A DNA stretch of 64,000 nucleotides from Paludibacter sp. Its GTDB lineage: Bacteria > Bacteroidota > Bacteroidia > Bacteroidales > Paludibacteraceae. Location: positions 104,938 to 168,937 of the forward strand of contig JAQUWU010000004.1 of NCBI GenBank assembly GCA_028692715.1, written 5' to 3'. This document shows positions 54,461 through 62,912 of the stretch, piece by piece. The stretch's first letter is position 1. Each line of letters begins with the position of its first letter. The notes beneath the pieces were generated by a model. That model was given only the letters and a program-made list of their open reading frames with translations. It ran no database searches and had not been told where the DNA came from. The position numbers and the translations under genes are program-made.

Positions 54461-57400
54461 ATGAAAAAGCACAAACTCCTTTTTCCAATAGCTATTTTAA
54501 TTTTAGGAATTCTTTTATCAACTTATTTGCAGTATAAAGCAGATCAGAAAAAACAAGAATCCAAAGAAATTGAATTAAATATTGAAATTGATAAAATTGA
54601 AGAAGTTATAAGACAAGAACTGCTTTCCAGTTTCTCGTCGATGGAAGTTGTACGTTATTTTTTCGATTCAATACAAAATATTTCAAACGAAGAATTTAAG
54701 ACATTTACAAAACCATTTTTACTTCAAAATCAGTCCTTTAAAGCTATTTCTTGGGTGCCAAAAATTTTTGATGCTGACAGAAGTCGTTTTGAAAGTGAAA
54801 TGAAAATAACTCAAAAAGATAAAGAGTTTTCAATTAAAGAACTTTCTACCCCGGATAATATTATAAAAAGCCAACAACATCCGTATTACTTTCCCGTAAA
54901 ATATATTGAACCAGAAAATGAAAATTTAAATGCATTAGGTTTTAATATCTATTCGAATATAACCAGAAGAAAAACCATAATAGAATCAATTAAAAGCAGA
55001 AAACTGACTGTCACTCCAAGAATTAAATTGGTACAGGATTCATCGGGTTATGGTTTACTTGGGATTGTTCCGGTCTTCTATTCAAATAATTTTAATCCTG
55101 AAAAAGTATCCGGTACTAATGTTAAGGGGTTAATATCAATTGTTTTTAAAGTTGATAATTTGATAGATAAAGTGATTCTAGAAAGTAAAAGAACCCATAT
55201 TAATTTAATTGTTTATGACATTACTACTGTAAAGGAATTGCTTTATTATCCCAAGGGTCTGTTATTGAATAAGCAAAAAATAATCAAAAAGAAAATTAAT
55301 GTAGGAGGTAGGGTATGGGAGTTGAATTTTATTATCGATCCTGTTTTTTACAAAGTACCAAATTCATATTTCATTCTTTTTGTTGGGCTAACAATTACAG
55401 CTATAATCGTTTTATTATTATTAGCTTTCATTTTCAGAGCTAAATTATTAAAAAATTCAGAACGTAAGTATTTTGAAGAATCATTAAAAGATAGTGAAGA
55501 ACGTTTGAGAATGACTATGGAAGTAACTCAAACGGCTATTTGGGACTGGGACTTAATTCACGACAAGTGGTATGCTTCGCCTTTGTATTATTCTATGCTT
55601 GGTTATAAACCGGAAGTTGGATTTGGTAACCGTATGGTTTGGCTGGAGCGAATTCATCCGGATGACAGAGAATCTGTAGAACAAAAGATAAGAAGTGTAC
55701 AGTATGAAAATGCCACTAGCTTTATGTATGAAGCTCGTTTGAAACATGCCGATGGAAGTTATCGGTGGCAAAGGGTACTTGGTTTTATTATTGAAAATGA
55801 TGCCAAAAGAAATGTTAAGCGAATGCTTGGTACCCGAACTGATATTACAGATCAGAAAATTGCAGAGTTAAAACTAATAGAAAGTGAAGAACAATATAGG
55901 GCACTGTTTCAGGAAAGTTCATCAGCAATGCTTCTTCTAAATCCATCTGATGGGAGAATTGTTGATGCCAATAATTCTGCCTGTAGTTTTTATGGATACA
56001 GTTTAGATGAAATTAAACACCTGAATATTAGTGATATTAATACATTGTCGCTTGAAGAAATTAAAGGCGAATTAATTAATGCAACAGAAAATGATAGACT
56101 TAAATTAAATTTCAATCATCGTTTGGCGAATGGAAGTATAAAATCGGTTGAAGTATACTCCGGTAAAGTTTTACTTTCAGGGAAAGAAATGCTGTATGCA
56201 ATAATACATGATATCACGGAAAGGAAAAGTCTTGAAAAAGAAGTGGAGCTTTCTGTTAGAGAAATGGAGATGATTAACAAAACAATTACAGTTTGTAATC
56301 AACAACACGATTTAAAACAGCTATTTGATATAATCCTTGAACAATTACTTGGAGTTCTTAATCTGGAAAGTGCTACACTTTGTTTGATGGAGGAAGATAG
56401 TACTTTAAAATTAGCATCATTTATTAATGTTTCCGAAAAAGTTATTCATGAATTAACGAATAAGAAAATTAAAATTGGCGATTGCTTATGCGGTGATTGT
56501 GCGATGCAATGTAAATCTTTAATTTTGAATAATTCATCTGAAGTATTGGAGTATTCGAATAATTATATACATGATAATGAAGATATAAGATACCATGCAG
56601 CATTTCCAATTGTATTAAACAATAAATGTCTGGGTGTGGTTTGTGCTTATACAAAAACCGATTTTAAACCCAATAAACGGGCTTTAGATTTAATTGAATT
56701 GATCATATCACAAGTTGCAGTCGTTATAGAAAATTTAAAGTTATACGAAAAGCTGAGTTTGTATAATCAGGAGTTAGAAATCGGTATAAAAAAACGTACA
56801 ATACAACTCGAAGCTATAAACAAAGAATTGGAGGCATTCAGTTATTCTGTTTCACATGATTTACGCGCACCATTACGTCATATAAACGGGTATATTGATT
56901 TGATTAACAGGAGAATCCCTGATTCTTTCGATGAAAAAGGAAAACATTATTTGAAAAACATATCAGAATCGGCTACTCAAATGAGTATGTTAATTGATGA
57001 TTTGTTGCAGTTTTCCAGAACGGGTAGACAGGAAATGAAATTTACGAAAGTGAATATGAATTTGTTGGTGAATGATGTTGTGAGTACTTTAAAATATGAT
57101 AATAAGGAAAGAAACATTGAATGGATTATTTCAGATTTACCGGAAGTACATGGTGATTATAATTTACTAAAACAGGTATGGATAAACCTTTTAAGTAATG
57201 CTGTGAAATTTACACGAAAAAAAGAAAAAGCAATAATTGTAATAAATTCGCAGCAGGAAATTAATGAATTTGTATTTTCTGTGAGTGATAATGGTGTTGG
57301 GTTCGATATGAAGTACTCATCAAAATTATTTGGTGTATTTCAACGATTGCATTCAACAGCTGACTTTGAAGGTACTGGTATTGGACTGGCAAACGTTAAT

Positions 57401-57496
57401 CGTATTATTCTTCGTCACGGTGGACGAATTTGGGCGGATGCTGAACTTGGTAAAGGAGCTACCTTTTTTTTCACTTTGGTAAATAACAAAATGTAA
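54461..57496 (+). CDS. CHASE-PAS-PAS-GAF sensor histidine kinase
   Basis: The 1011 residues begin with a transmembrane helix (LLFPIAILILGILLSTYL). A periplasmic CHASE domain covers about 65-230 (FKAISWVPKIFDADRSRFE) and a second helix lies near 305-327. In the cytoplasm come a PAS_3 domain (about 348-465; WDWDLIHDKWYASPLYYSML), another PAS (470-590), a GAF domain (610-770) and a coiled coil. The phytochrome-type kinase core has His799 in SYSVSHDLRAPLRHI, with the ATP lid near the end (GTGIGLANVNRI). CHASE domains bind small extracellular molecules. The two response regulators that follow are presumably its partners. Confidence 0.92.
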   Translation: MKKHKLLFPIAILILGILLSTYLQYKADQKKQESKEIELNIEIDKIEEVIRQELLSSFSSMEVVRYFFDSIQNISNEEFKTFTKPFLLQNQSFKAISWVPKIFDADRSRFESEMKITQKDKEFSIKELSTPDNIIKSQQHPYYFPVKYIEPENENLNALGFNIYSNITRRKTIIESIKSRKLTVTPRIKLVQDSSGYGLLGIVPVFYSNNFNPEKVSGTNVKGLISIVFKVDNLIDKVILESKRTHINLIVYDITTVKELLYYPKGLLLNKQKIIKKKINVGGRVWELNFIIDPVFYKVPNSYFILFVGLTITAIIVLLLLAFIFRAKLLKNSERKYFEESLKDSEERLRMTMEVTQTAIWDWDLIHDKWYASPLYYSMLGYKPEVGFGNRMVWLERIHPDDRESVEQKIRSVQYENATSFMYEARLKHADGSYRWQRVLGFIIENDAKRNVKRMLGTRTDITDQKIAELKLIESEEQYRALFQESSSAMLLLNPSDGRIVDANNSACSFYGYSLDEIKHLNISDINTLSLEEIKGELINATENDRLKLNFNHRLANGSIKSVEVYSGKVLLSGKEMLYAIIHDITERKSLEKEVELSVREMEMINKTITVCNQQHDLKQLFDIILEQLLGVLNLESATLCLMEEDSTLKLASFINVSEKVIHELTNKKIKIGDCLCGDCAMQCKSLILNNSSEVLEYSNNYIHDNEDIRYHAAFPIVLNNKCLGVVCAYTKTDFKPNKRALDLIELIISQVAVVIENLKLYEKLSLYNQELEIGIKKRTIQLEAINKELEAFSYSVSHDLRAPLRHINGYIDLINRRIPDSFDEKGKHYLKNISESATQMSMLIDDLLQFSRTGRQEMKFTKVNMNLLVNDVVSTLKYDNKERNIEWIISDLPEVHGDYNLLKQVWINLLSNAVKFTRKKEKAIIVINSQQEINEFVFSVSDNGVGFDMKYSSKLFGVFQRLHSTADFEGTGIGLANVNRIILRHGGRIWADAELGKGATFFFTLVNNKM

Positions 57497-57576
57497 AAAT
57501 AAATGCACACCGAATGGTATGCGACTTTCAAATTGATTCACATAAATTATTTAAACCTAAATACAGAATAAAAACT

Positions 57577-58011
57577 ATGAATTTAAAAACGATTTTGTTG
57601 GTAGAGGATAATCCAATGGACATAGAATTGACACTGGAAGCATTAAGTGAACATAATTTAGCGAATAGAGTTGTAGTAGTAACAAACGGTATAGAAGCGC
57701 TGGATTATTTATATTGTAAAGGAAACTATTCGGAACGAAATTCTGATAATCCGGTAGTTGTCTTATTAGATATTAAAATGCCACTGATGGACGGAAAAGA
57801 AGTACTTAAACAACTGAAGTCAGAAGAAAAATTTAAAAATTTACCGGTTGTTATGCTTACATCTTCACGTGAAGAACCTGATTTAAAACTATGCTATGAA
57901 CTTGGTGCTAATGCTTACGTTGTAAAACCAGTTGATTTTAAAGAGTTTACTGATGCCATTAAACATATTGGTGTGTTTTGGGCATTGATTAATGAAACAC
58001 CTAATTATTGA
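57577..58011 (+). CDS. single-domain response regulator (Rcp1-like)
   Basis: A frame opens at 57514, but Met at 57577 begins the receiver proper (MNLKTILLVEDNPMDIELTL), giving 144 residues. The phosphoacceptor is Asp65 in VVLLDIKMPLMDG, with Thr/Ser in VMLTSS and Lys in VVKPVD. There is no output domain. Such receivers typically accompany phytochrome-like kinases and pass phosphate onward or bind targets directly. It lies 80 bp downstream of the CHASE kinase and 4 bp upstream of the next regulator. Confidence 0.92.
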   Translation: MNLKTILLVEDNPMDIELTLEALSEHNLANRVVVVTNGIEALDYLYCKGNYSERNSDNPVVVLLDIKMPLMDGKEVLKQLKSEEKFKNLPVVMLTSSREEPDLKLCYELGANAYVVKPVDFKEFTDAIKHIGVFWALINETPNY

Positions 58012-58015
58012 CAAA

Positions 58016-58951
58016 ATGAGAAAAACTGAAAACCGCAAATTGAAAATTTTATATCTTGAAGATTCGAAAAGAGACTATGAAATAATATATGAATTATTGA
58101 TAGATCATGGATTTATTTTTGACATGAAGTTTGTTGAAAATAAAAAAGACTTCAGAAAAATGTTATTGAATGAGGATTTTGACATTATTTTATCTGATTT
58201 TACACTACCGGATTTCGATGCTTTTGAGGCATTGAAATTAACACTTAAAATAAAACCTCAAATTCCATTCATAGTAGTCTCAGGTTCGATTGGTGAAGAA
58301 ATTGCTATTGAATTGATAAAAAAAGGGGCTGTCGATTATATTTTAAAGGATAGGATTGAAAGACTACCCATTGCAATTACACGCGCAATTGATGAAAAGT
58401 TCATAAAAAATGCACATCAAAAAGCAGAACAAGATTTGGCTCGGGAACAATACCTGATGTTTACATTAATGGAAAATATTCCTGATCATATATTTTTTAA
58501 AAATTTAAAAAGTGAATTTATTCTTCTTAGCAAATCACAGGTAATTAGTTATGGACTTAAAAATCAATCAGAAGTACTTGGCAAAACTGATTTTGATTTT
58601 TACGAGATTGACCATGCTCAACTTACATTTGATGATGAGCAAAAAATAATTGAAACGGCAGGACCTTTGATAGAAATTGAAGAAAAAACTATCAGAAAGG
58701 ATGGGAGTGAAGCATGGGCGTCTACAACTAAAATGCCTTTATATAGCTCCGATGGAAAGATTATTGGTACATTTGGTATTTCAAAAGATATTACTGAACG
58801 TAAAAAGAACGAAGCTGAAATTGCAAAAAGAATTGCTGATTTGGAGTATTATCAATCTTTCGTCATTAATAGAGAATTAAAAATGATTGAATTAAAGAAA
58901 GAAATTAACGATTTGTTGAATGAATTAGGCAGACCTAAAAAATATTGGTAA
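58016..58951 (+). CDS. response regulator with receiver and PAS domain
   Basis: A Met at 57992 lies within the preceding gene. Met at 58016, 4 bp after that gene's stop, begins MRKTENRKLKILYLEDSKRD, so 311 residues are called. The receiver has phosphoacceptor Asp61 in DIILSDFTLPDFDAF and Lys in DYILKDR. A PAS domain follows at about 145-265 (LMENIPDHIFFKNLKSEFIL to GTFGISKDITERK). The protein ends in a coiled coil of about 45 residues. There is no kinase, GGDEF, phosphatase or DNA-binding output. It may work as an adaptor or scaffold for the kinase upstream. Confidence 0.88.
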   Translation: MRKTENRKLKILYLEDSKRDYEIIYELLIDHGFIFDMKFVENKKDFRKMLLNEDFDIILSDFTLPDFDAFEALKLTLKIKPQIPFIVVSGSIGEEIAIELIKKGAVDYILKDRIERLPIAITRAIDEKFIKNAHQKAEQDLAREQYLMFTLMENIPDHIFFKNLKSEFILLSKSQVISYGLKNQSEVLGKTDFDFYEIDHAQLTFDDEQKIIETAGPLIEIEEKTIRKDGSEAWASTTKMPLYSSDGKIIGTFGISKDITERKKNEAEIAKRIADLEYYQSFVINRELKMIELKKEINDLLNELGRPKKYW

Positions 58952-59048
58952 TAAATATGATTTAATTGAATCTGAAATTTGTGGATTAATAAGTAATTCA
59001 TAATATTTATTGATATGTTTCCCTAGACATCTGGATTGTTGATTTTAA

Positions 59049-59084
59049 CATGGGGCAAGCGACTGAGAAGTAACTTGCCCCATG
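59049..59084. terminator. hairpin after the response-regulator operon
   Basis: CATGGGGCAAG (59049-59059) pairs perfectly with CTTGCCCCATG (59074-59084), an 11-bp stem. No T-run follows directly, so it is a likely but unproven terminator. Confidence 0.5.
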
Positions 59085-59704
59085 ATATCTTTCATCATTA
59101 AAAACATATCATTATTAATCCCAATTTACTTAAAACTTGTGAATGTTCGGGGCTATTTTCCACTTTAAATTTGATAATTGTGTTAAAGTATTGACTACTT
59201 ACCATTATATTCTCAAGACTTTTTCTCAACAGTTTTTCAGGGTCAGCATAGATCAATTTTCATAAGAGATTCTAATCTATTGTCCACTTGAGCCTCATTA
59301 TTCGAACTTGAAGCTGTTGTTTATTTAATCGTATTGTCATCTATTATTTCCCAATCAATCAGATCTGTAATATTCATCCAGTCCGGAAATAGTTCTTCAT
59401 TTTCAACAATGAATAGCATGTTTTAACTCTTGCTTGTCTTGTTTGCCGATTCCAATGTTTTACTCTCATTGCCAACTTATTATGTCTGTATATTAATACT
59501 TTAGGTAAAAATATCTTTACTATGACTGACATCCTAAATGTTCAGATAAGGTTTCAGTTTAGTTTTTAGGTAAGCAGAGTATTCAATTCTATTCAATTTA
59601 CAGAAAAAATAAAGCGTCACACTTATTGCTCTGTTCCCATGCACTAAAACCTATATGCTTCATTTTTAATCCATTTTTCACACAATAATTGCATTAAAAA
59701 CATT

Positions 59705-59712
59705 TACCTTTG
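59705..59712 (+). promoter_or_regulatory. Bacteroidota -7 element for the Bcr/CflA exporter
   Basis: TACCTTTG, 27 bp before the ATG. Confidence 0.5.
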
Positions 59713-59739
59713 CAGCTATTTTTATAAAAAGTAAATCTT

Positions 59740-60972
59740 ATGATGAAAAGATCATATAGGTATTTTATACCTGTAGTTACTCTGTTAATAGCATGTATCT
59801 CCGCATTATCTCCTTTTGCTACCGATACTTTTCTGTCGGCAATGCCTGCAATGGCAGAATATTTTGGCGTGAAAATAAATATGATCGAATTTGCCATTAC
59901 CTTTTATTTCATAGGTTTTGCAGTGGGTCAGTTTTTTGGAGGTCCGTTATCCGACTCCTTTGGTAGAAAACGGATGGCTACCATTGGCCTATTTATTTAT
60001 GGAATATCAGTTGTAGGCATTCCTTGGTGCAAAAGCATTGAGATGGTATGGGCACTACGCATTCTTCAGGCTATTGGTGGGGGGTTCGCATCAGTAACCA
60101 ATATGGCTTATATTCGCGATTGGTTTGAAGGAAAACAATTTGCACGTTTGGCATCTATTTTAACGATGGTAATGATGCTAGCTCCTCTTGTGGCACCATT
60201 AATTGGAGGACTGTTGATGAAGGACAACAATTGGGGTTTAATATTCTTCTTTATGGCTACAGTAGCATTAACTGTACTAATACTTGTTCTACTCATTTTG
60301 CCGGAATCAAAAAAAAGAGAAGAATTATCTTATTCATTAACACGCAAACAATTGCTAGGAAAATACAAATTGATTTTGGCCTCCAAACCAACTGTATTTT
60401 TAGTCTTATCATTAGGATTTTCAATGGCTGCCATGTTTGCATTTATTACTACTTCATCGTTTATTTATCTGGAGTATTTTCATGTAGAATCGTCTGATTT
60501 TTTTGTATTTTTTGCCTCGGGAGTAACCGCCAATATTGTTTTAACTATTGCAAATACTATCCTGCTAAAATATTTTGAAATACGAAGTATTCTGTTATCC
60601 GGTTTATATTTACAACTTACAGCAGCTACAATTTTGCTTGTAGTAAGTTTGTTGTCACTTCCGCCTTTTGTTCTGGTATTTAGTATGTTGGTAATAATTG
60701 TTGGCTCTTTAGGACTTATTTTCTCCAATGGAACAGCTTTGGTTCTCGATACATTTCCTCAAATTGGTGGGGCTGCCAATGCCGTTGTTGGTGTAGTTCG
60801 ATTTACAATTAGCAGCATTGTTTGTTCTCTTATTTCCTATTTCCACACCACCAATCTTATTCCAATAGGTATAGGGATATTTTTTACCGTTTTGGTTTCC
60901 AACCTATTGTTCAGATTATCTAATCGTTCTAAAATAAAACAAATGGACAAAATCATTGAAATAAAAATCTAA
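59740..60972 (+). CDS. Bcr/CflA-family MFS drug exporter
   Basis: The 410 residues form 12 predicted helices. The Bcr/CflA subfamily features are FATDTFLSAMPAMAEYFGV in helix 1, QFFGGPLSDSFGRKR after helix 2 and the helix-4 stretch LRILQAIGGGFASVTNMAYI. These proton-driven exporters handle bicyclomycin, chloramphenicol-like drugs or small metabolites. Met at 59743 is an alternative start. A LytS/LytTR pair and a TolC-family gene follow, so the end of the window is rich in efflux functions, although common regulation is not shown. Confidence 0.9.
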   Translation: MMKRSYRYFIPVVTLLIACISALSPFATDTFLSAMPAMAEYFGVKINMIEFAITFYFIGFAVGQFFGGPLSDSFGRKRMATIGLFIYGISVVGIPWCKSIEMVWALRILQAIGGGFASVTNMAYIRDWFEGKQFARLASILTMVMMLAPLVAPLIGGLLMKDNNWGLIFFFMATVALTVLILVLLILPESKKREELSYSLTRKQLLGKYKLILASKPTVFLVLSLGFSMAAMFAFITTSSFIYLEYFHVESSDFFVFFASGVTANIVLTIANTILLKYFEIRSILLSGLYLQLTAATILLVVSLLSLPPFVLVFSMLVIIVGSLGLIFSNGTALVLDTFPQIGGAANAVVGVVRFTISSIVCSLISYFHTTNLIPIGIGIFFTVLVSNLLFRLSNRSKIKQMDKIIEIKI

Positions 60973-61038
60973 CACTTTATTCCTCGACAAATTCATTCAC
61001 TTTATCGCAAATATTTTTATCAACTCAAAATCTTATAT

Positions 61039-61046
61039 ATCTTTGA
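61039..61046 (+). promoter_or_regulatory. Bacteroidota -7 element for the LytS gene
   Basis: TATCTTTG, 20 bp before the ATG at 61067. Confidence 0.5.
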
Positions 61047-61066
61047 GTCTTAATTTGAAAAATTGA

Positions 61067-62098
61067 ATGATAATGAAAAACCTTTTTACTACAATTTCAA
61101 TTCATGTAATAGCTTGGGGTATGCTGCTAATGATCCCTTTTTTATCCATTCAACAAGTTGTTAAATCATTTATTCCTATTGAAGAAAATTTTTCATTGGT
61201 ACCCGTATTTACCTTAAGCTTATTGCTAATGGTGATTTTTTATTTTAATTATTTTGTATTGATTCCTAAATTCCTTTTATCAAAAAAATATTTATTATAT
61301 ATTAGCACGCTCATTTTAAGTATTATAGCAGCCTTTATAGTATCAGGTTTCTTTCTAAATTTGGTTGACTTCAACCATGACGACATAGTTAGCAATAGTT
61401 CTGAGTTAATAAAGCTAAAACCAATCATCAAAGCAAATACATTCTTGATGCTAATCATATCCATTTTAGCATCCATAGCACTGACAATGAATAACCATCT
61501 CAGACAAACAGAAAAGGAAAAATTATCGGCTCAACTATCTTCTTTGAAATCGCAAATTAATCCTCATTTTTTATTTAATACCTTGAATAATATTTATGCT
61601 ACTGCTATAGATACCTCGCCTCAAACGGCTGATATGGTTGAAAAACTTTCAGAAATGATGCGATATAGCATGAAAGAAACGCAAAAAGACTTTGTGCCTT
61701 TGGAGGAAGAATTCAACTATATTGACAATTATATCGAACTGCAAAAGTTGAGATTTGATAATCAGGTGAAGTTAGATTACAACATTGAAGGTGAATTCTC
61801 CGAATTACAAATTGCCCCGATGCTGTTAATACCATTTATTGAGAATGCATTTAAACATGGCGTAAATTCGGAACAAAACAGTAATATTAAAATAAGCCTT
61901 AAAATAGATAATTCAGAGTTGCATCTTAGGGTAACAAACAATTTAGTCAAGAATCAATCTAGCACAACAGAACGTAGTGGTTTAGGAATCAACAACACAA
62001 AACACCGTTTGGAACTGATTTATCCGTCCAAACATTTATTAACCATAAACGAAACTGAAAAAGATTTTACAGTTCTACTTCATATCAATTTAGTATGA
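61067..62098 (+). CDS. LytS/YehU-type sensor histidine kinase
   Basis: The 343-residue protein has four transmembrane helices in residues 8-140 with no large extracytoplasmic sensor domain. The His_kinase core has His167 in SQINPHFLFNTLNNIYA. The ATPase domain shows MLLIPFIENAFKHG and SGLGINNTKHRL. It overlaps the LytTR regulator gene by 4 bp (ATGA), so the two are coupled. Met at 61073 is an alternative start. Signals sensed are likely membrane-related. The downstream TolC gene is the nearest candidate target. Confidence 0.92.
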   Translation: MIMKNLFTTISIHVIAWGMLLMIPFLSIQQVVKSFIPIEENFSLVPVFTLSLLLMVIFYFNYFVLIPKFLLSKKYLLYISTLILSIIAAFIVSGFFLNLVDFNHDDIVSNSSELIKLKPIIKANTFLMLIISILASIALTMNNHLRQTEKEKLSAQLSSLKSQINPHFLFNTLNNIYATAIDTSPQTADMVEKLSEMMRYSMKETQKDFVPLEEEFNYIDNYIELQKLRFDNQVKLDYNIEGEFSELQIAPMLLIPFIENAFKHGVNSEQNSNIKISLKIDNSELHLRVTNNLVKNQSSTTERSGLGINNTKHRLELIYPSKHLLTINETEKDFTVLLHINLV

Positions 62099-62787
62099 TA
62101 AATGCAATAGCTATAGATGATGAGCCTCTGGCGCTTAAGGTGATTACTTCCCATTGCGAAAAAACAGATTTTATTAATCTGCAAAAAACCTTTACGCATC
62201 CTACCGAAGCTTTGAAGTATTTACGAAGATATCCTGTTGATTTAATTTTTGTAGACATACAAATGCCATCAATGAATGGTATCAGTCTGGTAAAAGCTTT
62301 ACAGCAAAAAACCATGGTAATATTCACTACTGCCTTTAGTGAATATGCTGTAACAAGTTATGAGCTCAATGCGATTGATTATTTACTTAAGCCTATCAAC
62401 CACAAACGATTTCAACTAGCTGTAAATAAAGCCAATGAATATTACAATTTCATCAATAAGCAAAACACATCAGAAGATAAGCATATTTTTATCCGCGCAG
62501 ATTTTAGTTTAGTCAAAATTCATTTGACCGATATCTTGTATATTGAAGGACTAGCTGATTATTTGAAAATTTACATGAAAGACAGAAAAACTATTGTGGC
62601 ACGAATGACCATGAAAGATATGATAGAGAAACTTCCATCAAATGATTTCATTCGTGTGCATCGTAGTTTCATAATACCTTTTAGCAGTATTCAATCGGTT
62701 CGTAACGATATAATTTATCTGACCGAACAGGAAATTCCTATTGGCAGAACTTACAAAGACGAATTCTATAAATTATACCGACAATAG
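62095..62787 (+). CDS. LytTR-family response regulator
   Basis: The 230 residues hold a receiver (AIDDEPLAL, phosphoacceptor Asp54 in LIFVDIQMPSMNG, FTTAFSEYA, LLKPI). A LytTR DNA-binding domain follows at about 135-228 (DILYIEGLADYLKIYM, FIRVHRSFIIPFSSI, IPIGRTYKDEF). It overlaps the kinase gene by 4 bp. Two near-identical direct repeats with a 21-bp period lie just after its stop, upstream of the TolC-family gene, and are a reasonable candidate target. Confidence 0.94.
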   Translation: MINAIAIDDEPLALKVITSHCEKTDFINLQKTFTHPTEALKYLRRYPVDLIFVDIQMPSMNGISLVKALQQKTMVIFTTAFSEYAVTSYELNAIDYLLKPINHKRFQLAVNKANEYYNFINKQNTSEDKHIFIRADFSLVKIHLTDILYIEGLADYLKIYMKDRKTIVARMTMKDMIEKLPSNDFIRVHRSFIIPFSSIQSVRNDIIYLTEQEIPIGRTYKDEFYKLYRQ

Positions 62788-62800
62788 CTTATTAATTACA

Positions 62801-62831
62801 TTCTTCGCAAAACTTCCTCCCTTCTTCTCAA
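62801..62831 (+). promoter_or_regulatory. two direct repeats at 21-bp phasing upstream of the TolC gene
   Basis: TTCTTCGCAA (62801-62810) and TTCTTCTCAA (62822-62831) match at 9 of 10 bases and start exactly 21 bp apart. They lie at about -47 and -68 from the predicted transcription start, the geometry expected for a LytTR activator site. Confidence 0.45.
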
Positions 62832-62858
62832 TTTTTCTCTCTCCTACGATTCTGTATT

Positions 62859-62866
62859 TAGCTTTG
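62859..62866 (+). promoter_or_regulatory. Bacteroidota -7 element for the TolC-family gene
   Basis: TAGCTTTG, 46 bp before the ATG. Confidence 0.5.
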
Positions 62867-62912
62867 CACCATTAATTACAATGATTGAAATTAATGATGC
62901 AACTTACTGAAT

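Larger units (their letters stand above)
58952..59739. other. 788-bp region without an intact gene
   Basis: A hairpin lies at 59049-59084. From about 59100 to 59440 the minus strand has short open pieces, such as ENEELFPDWMNITDLIDWEI and DPEKLLRKSLENI, broken by stops and frame changes. They look like eroded coding sequence, but I could not assign a family. The rest is featureless AT-rich DNA up to the promoter at 59705. Confidence 0.4.
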
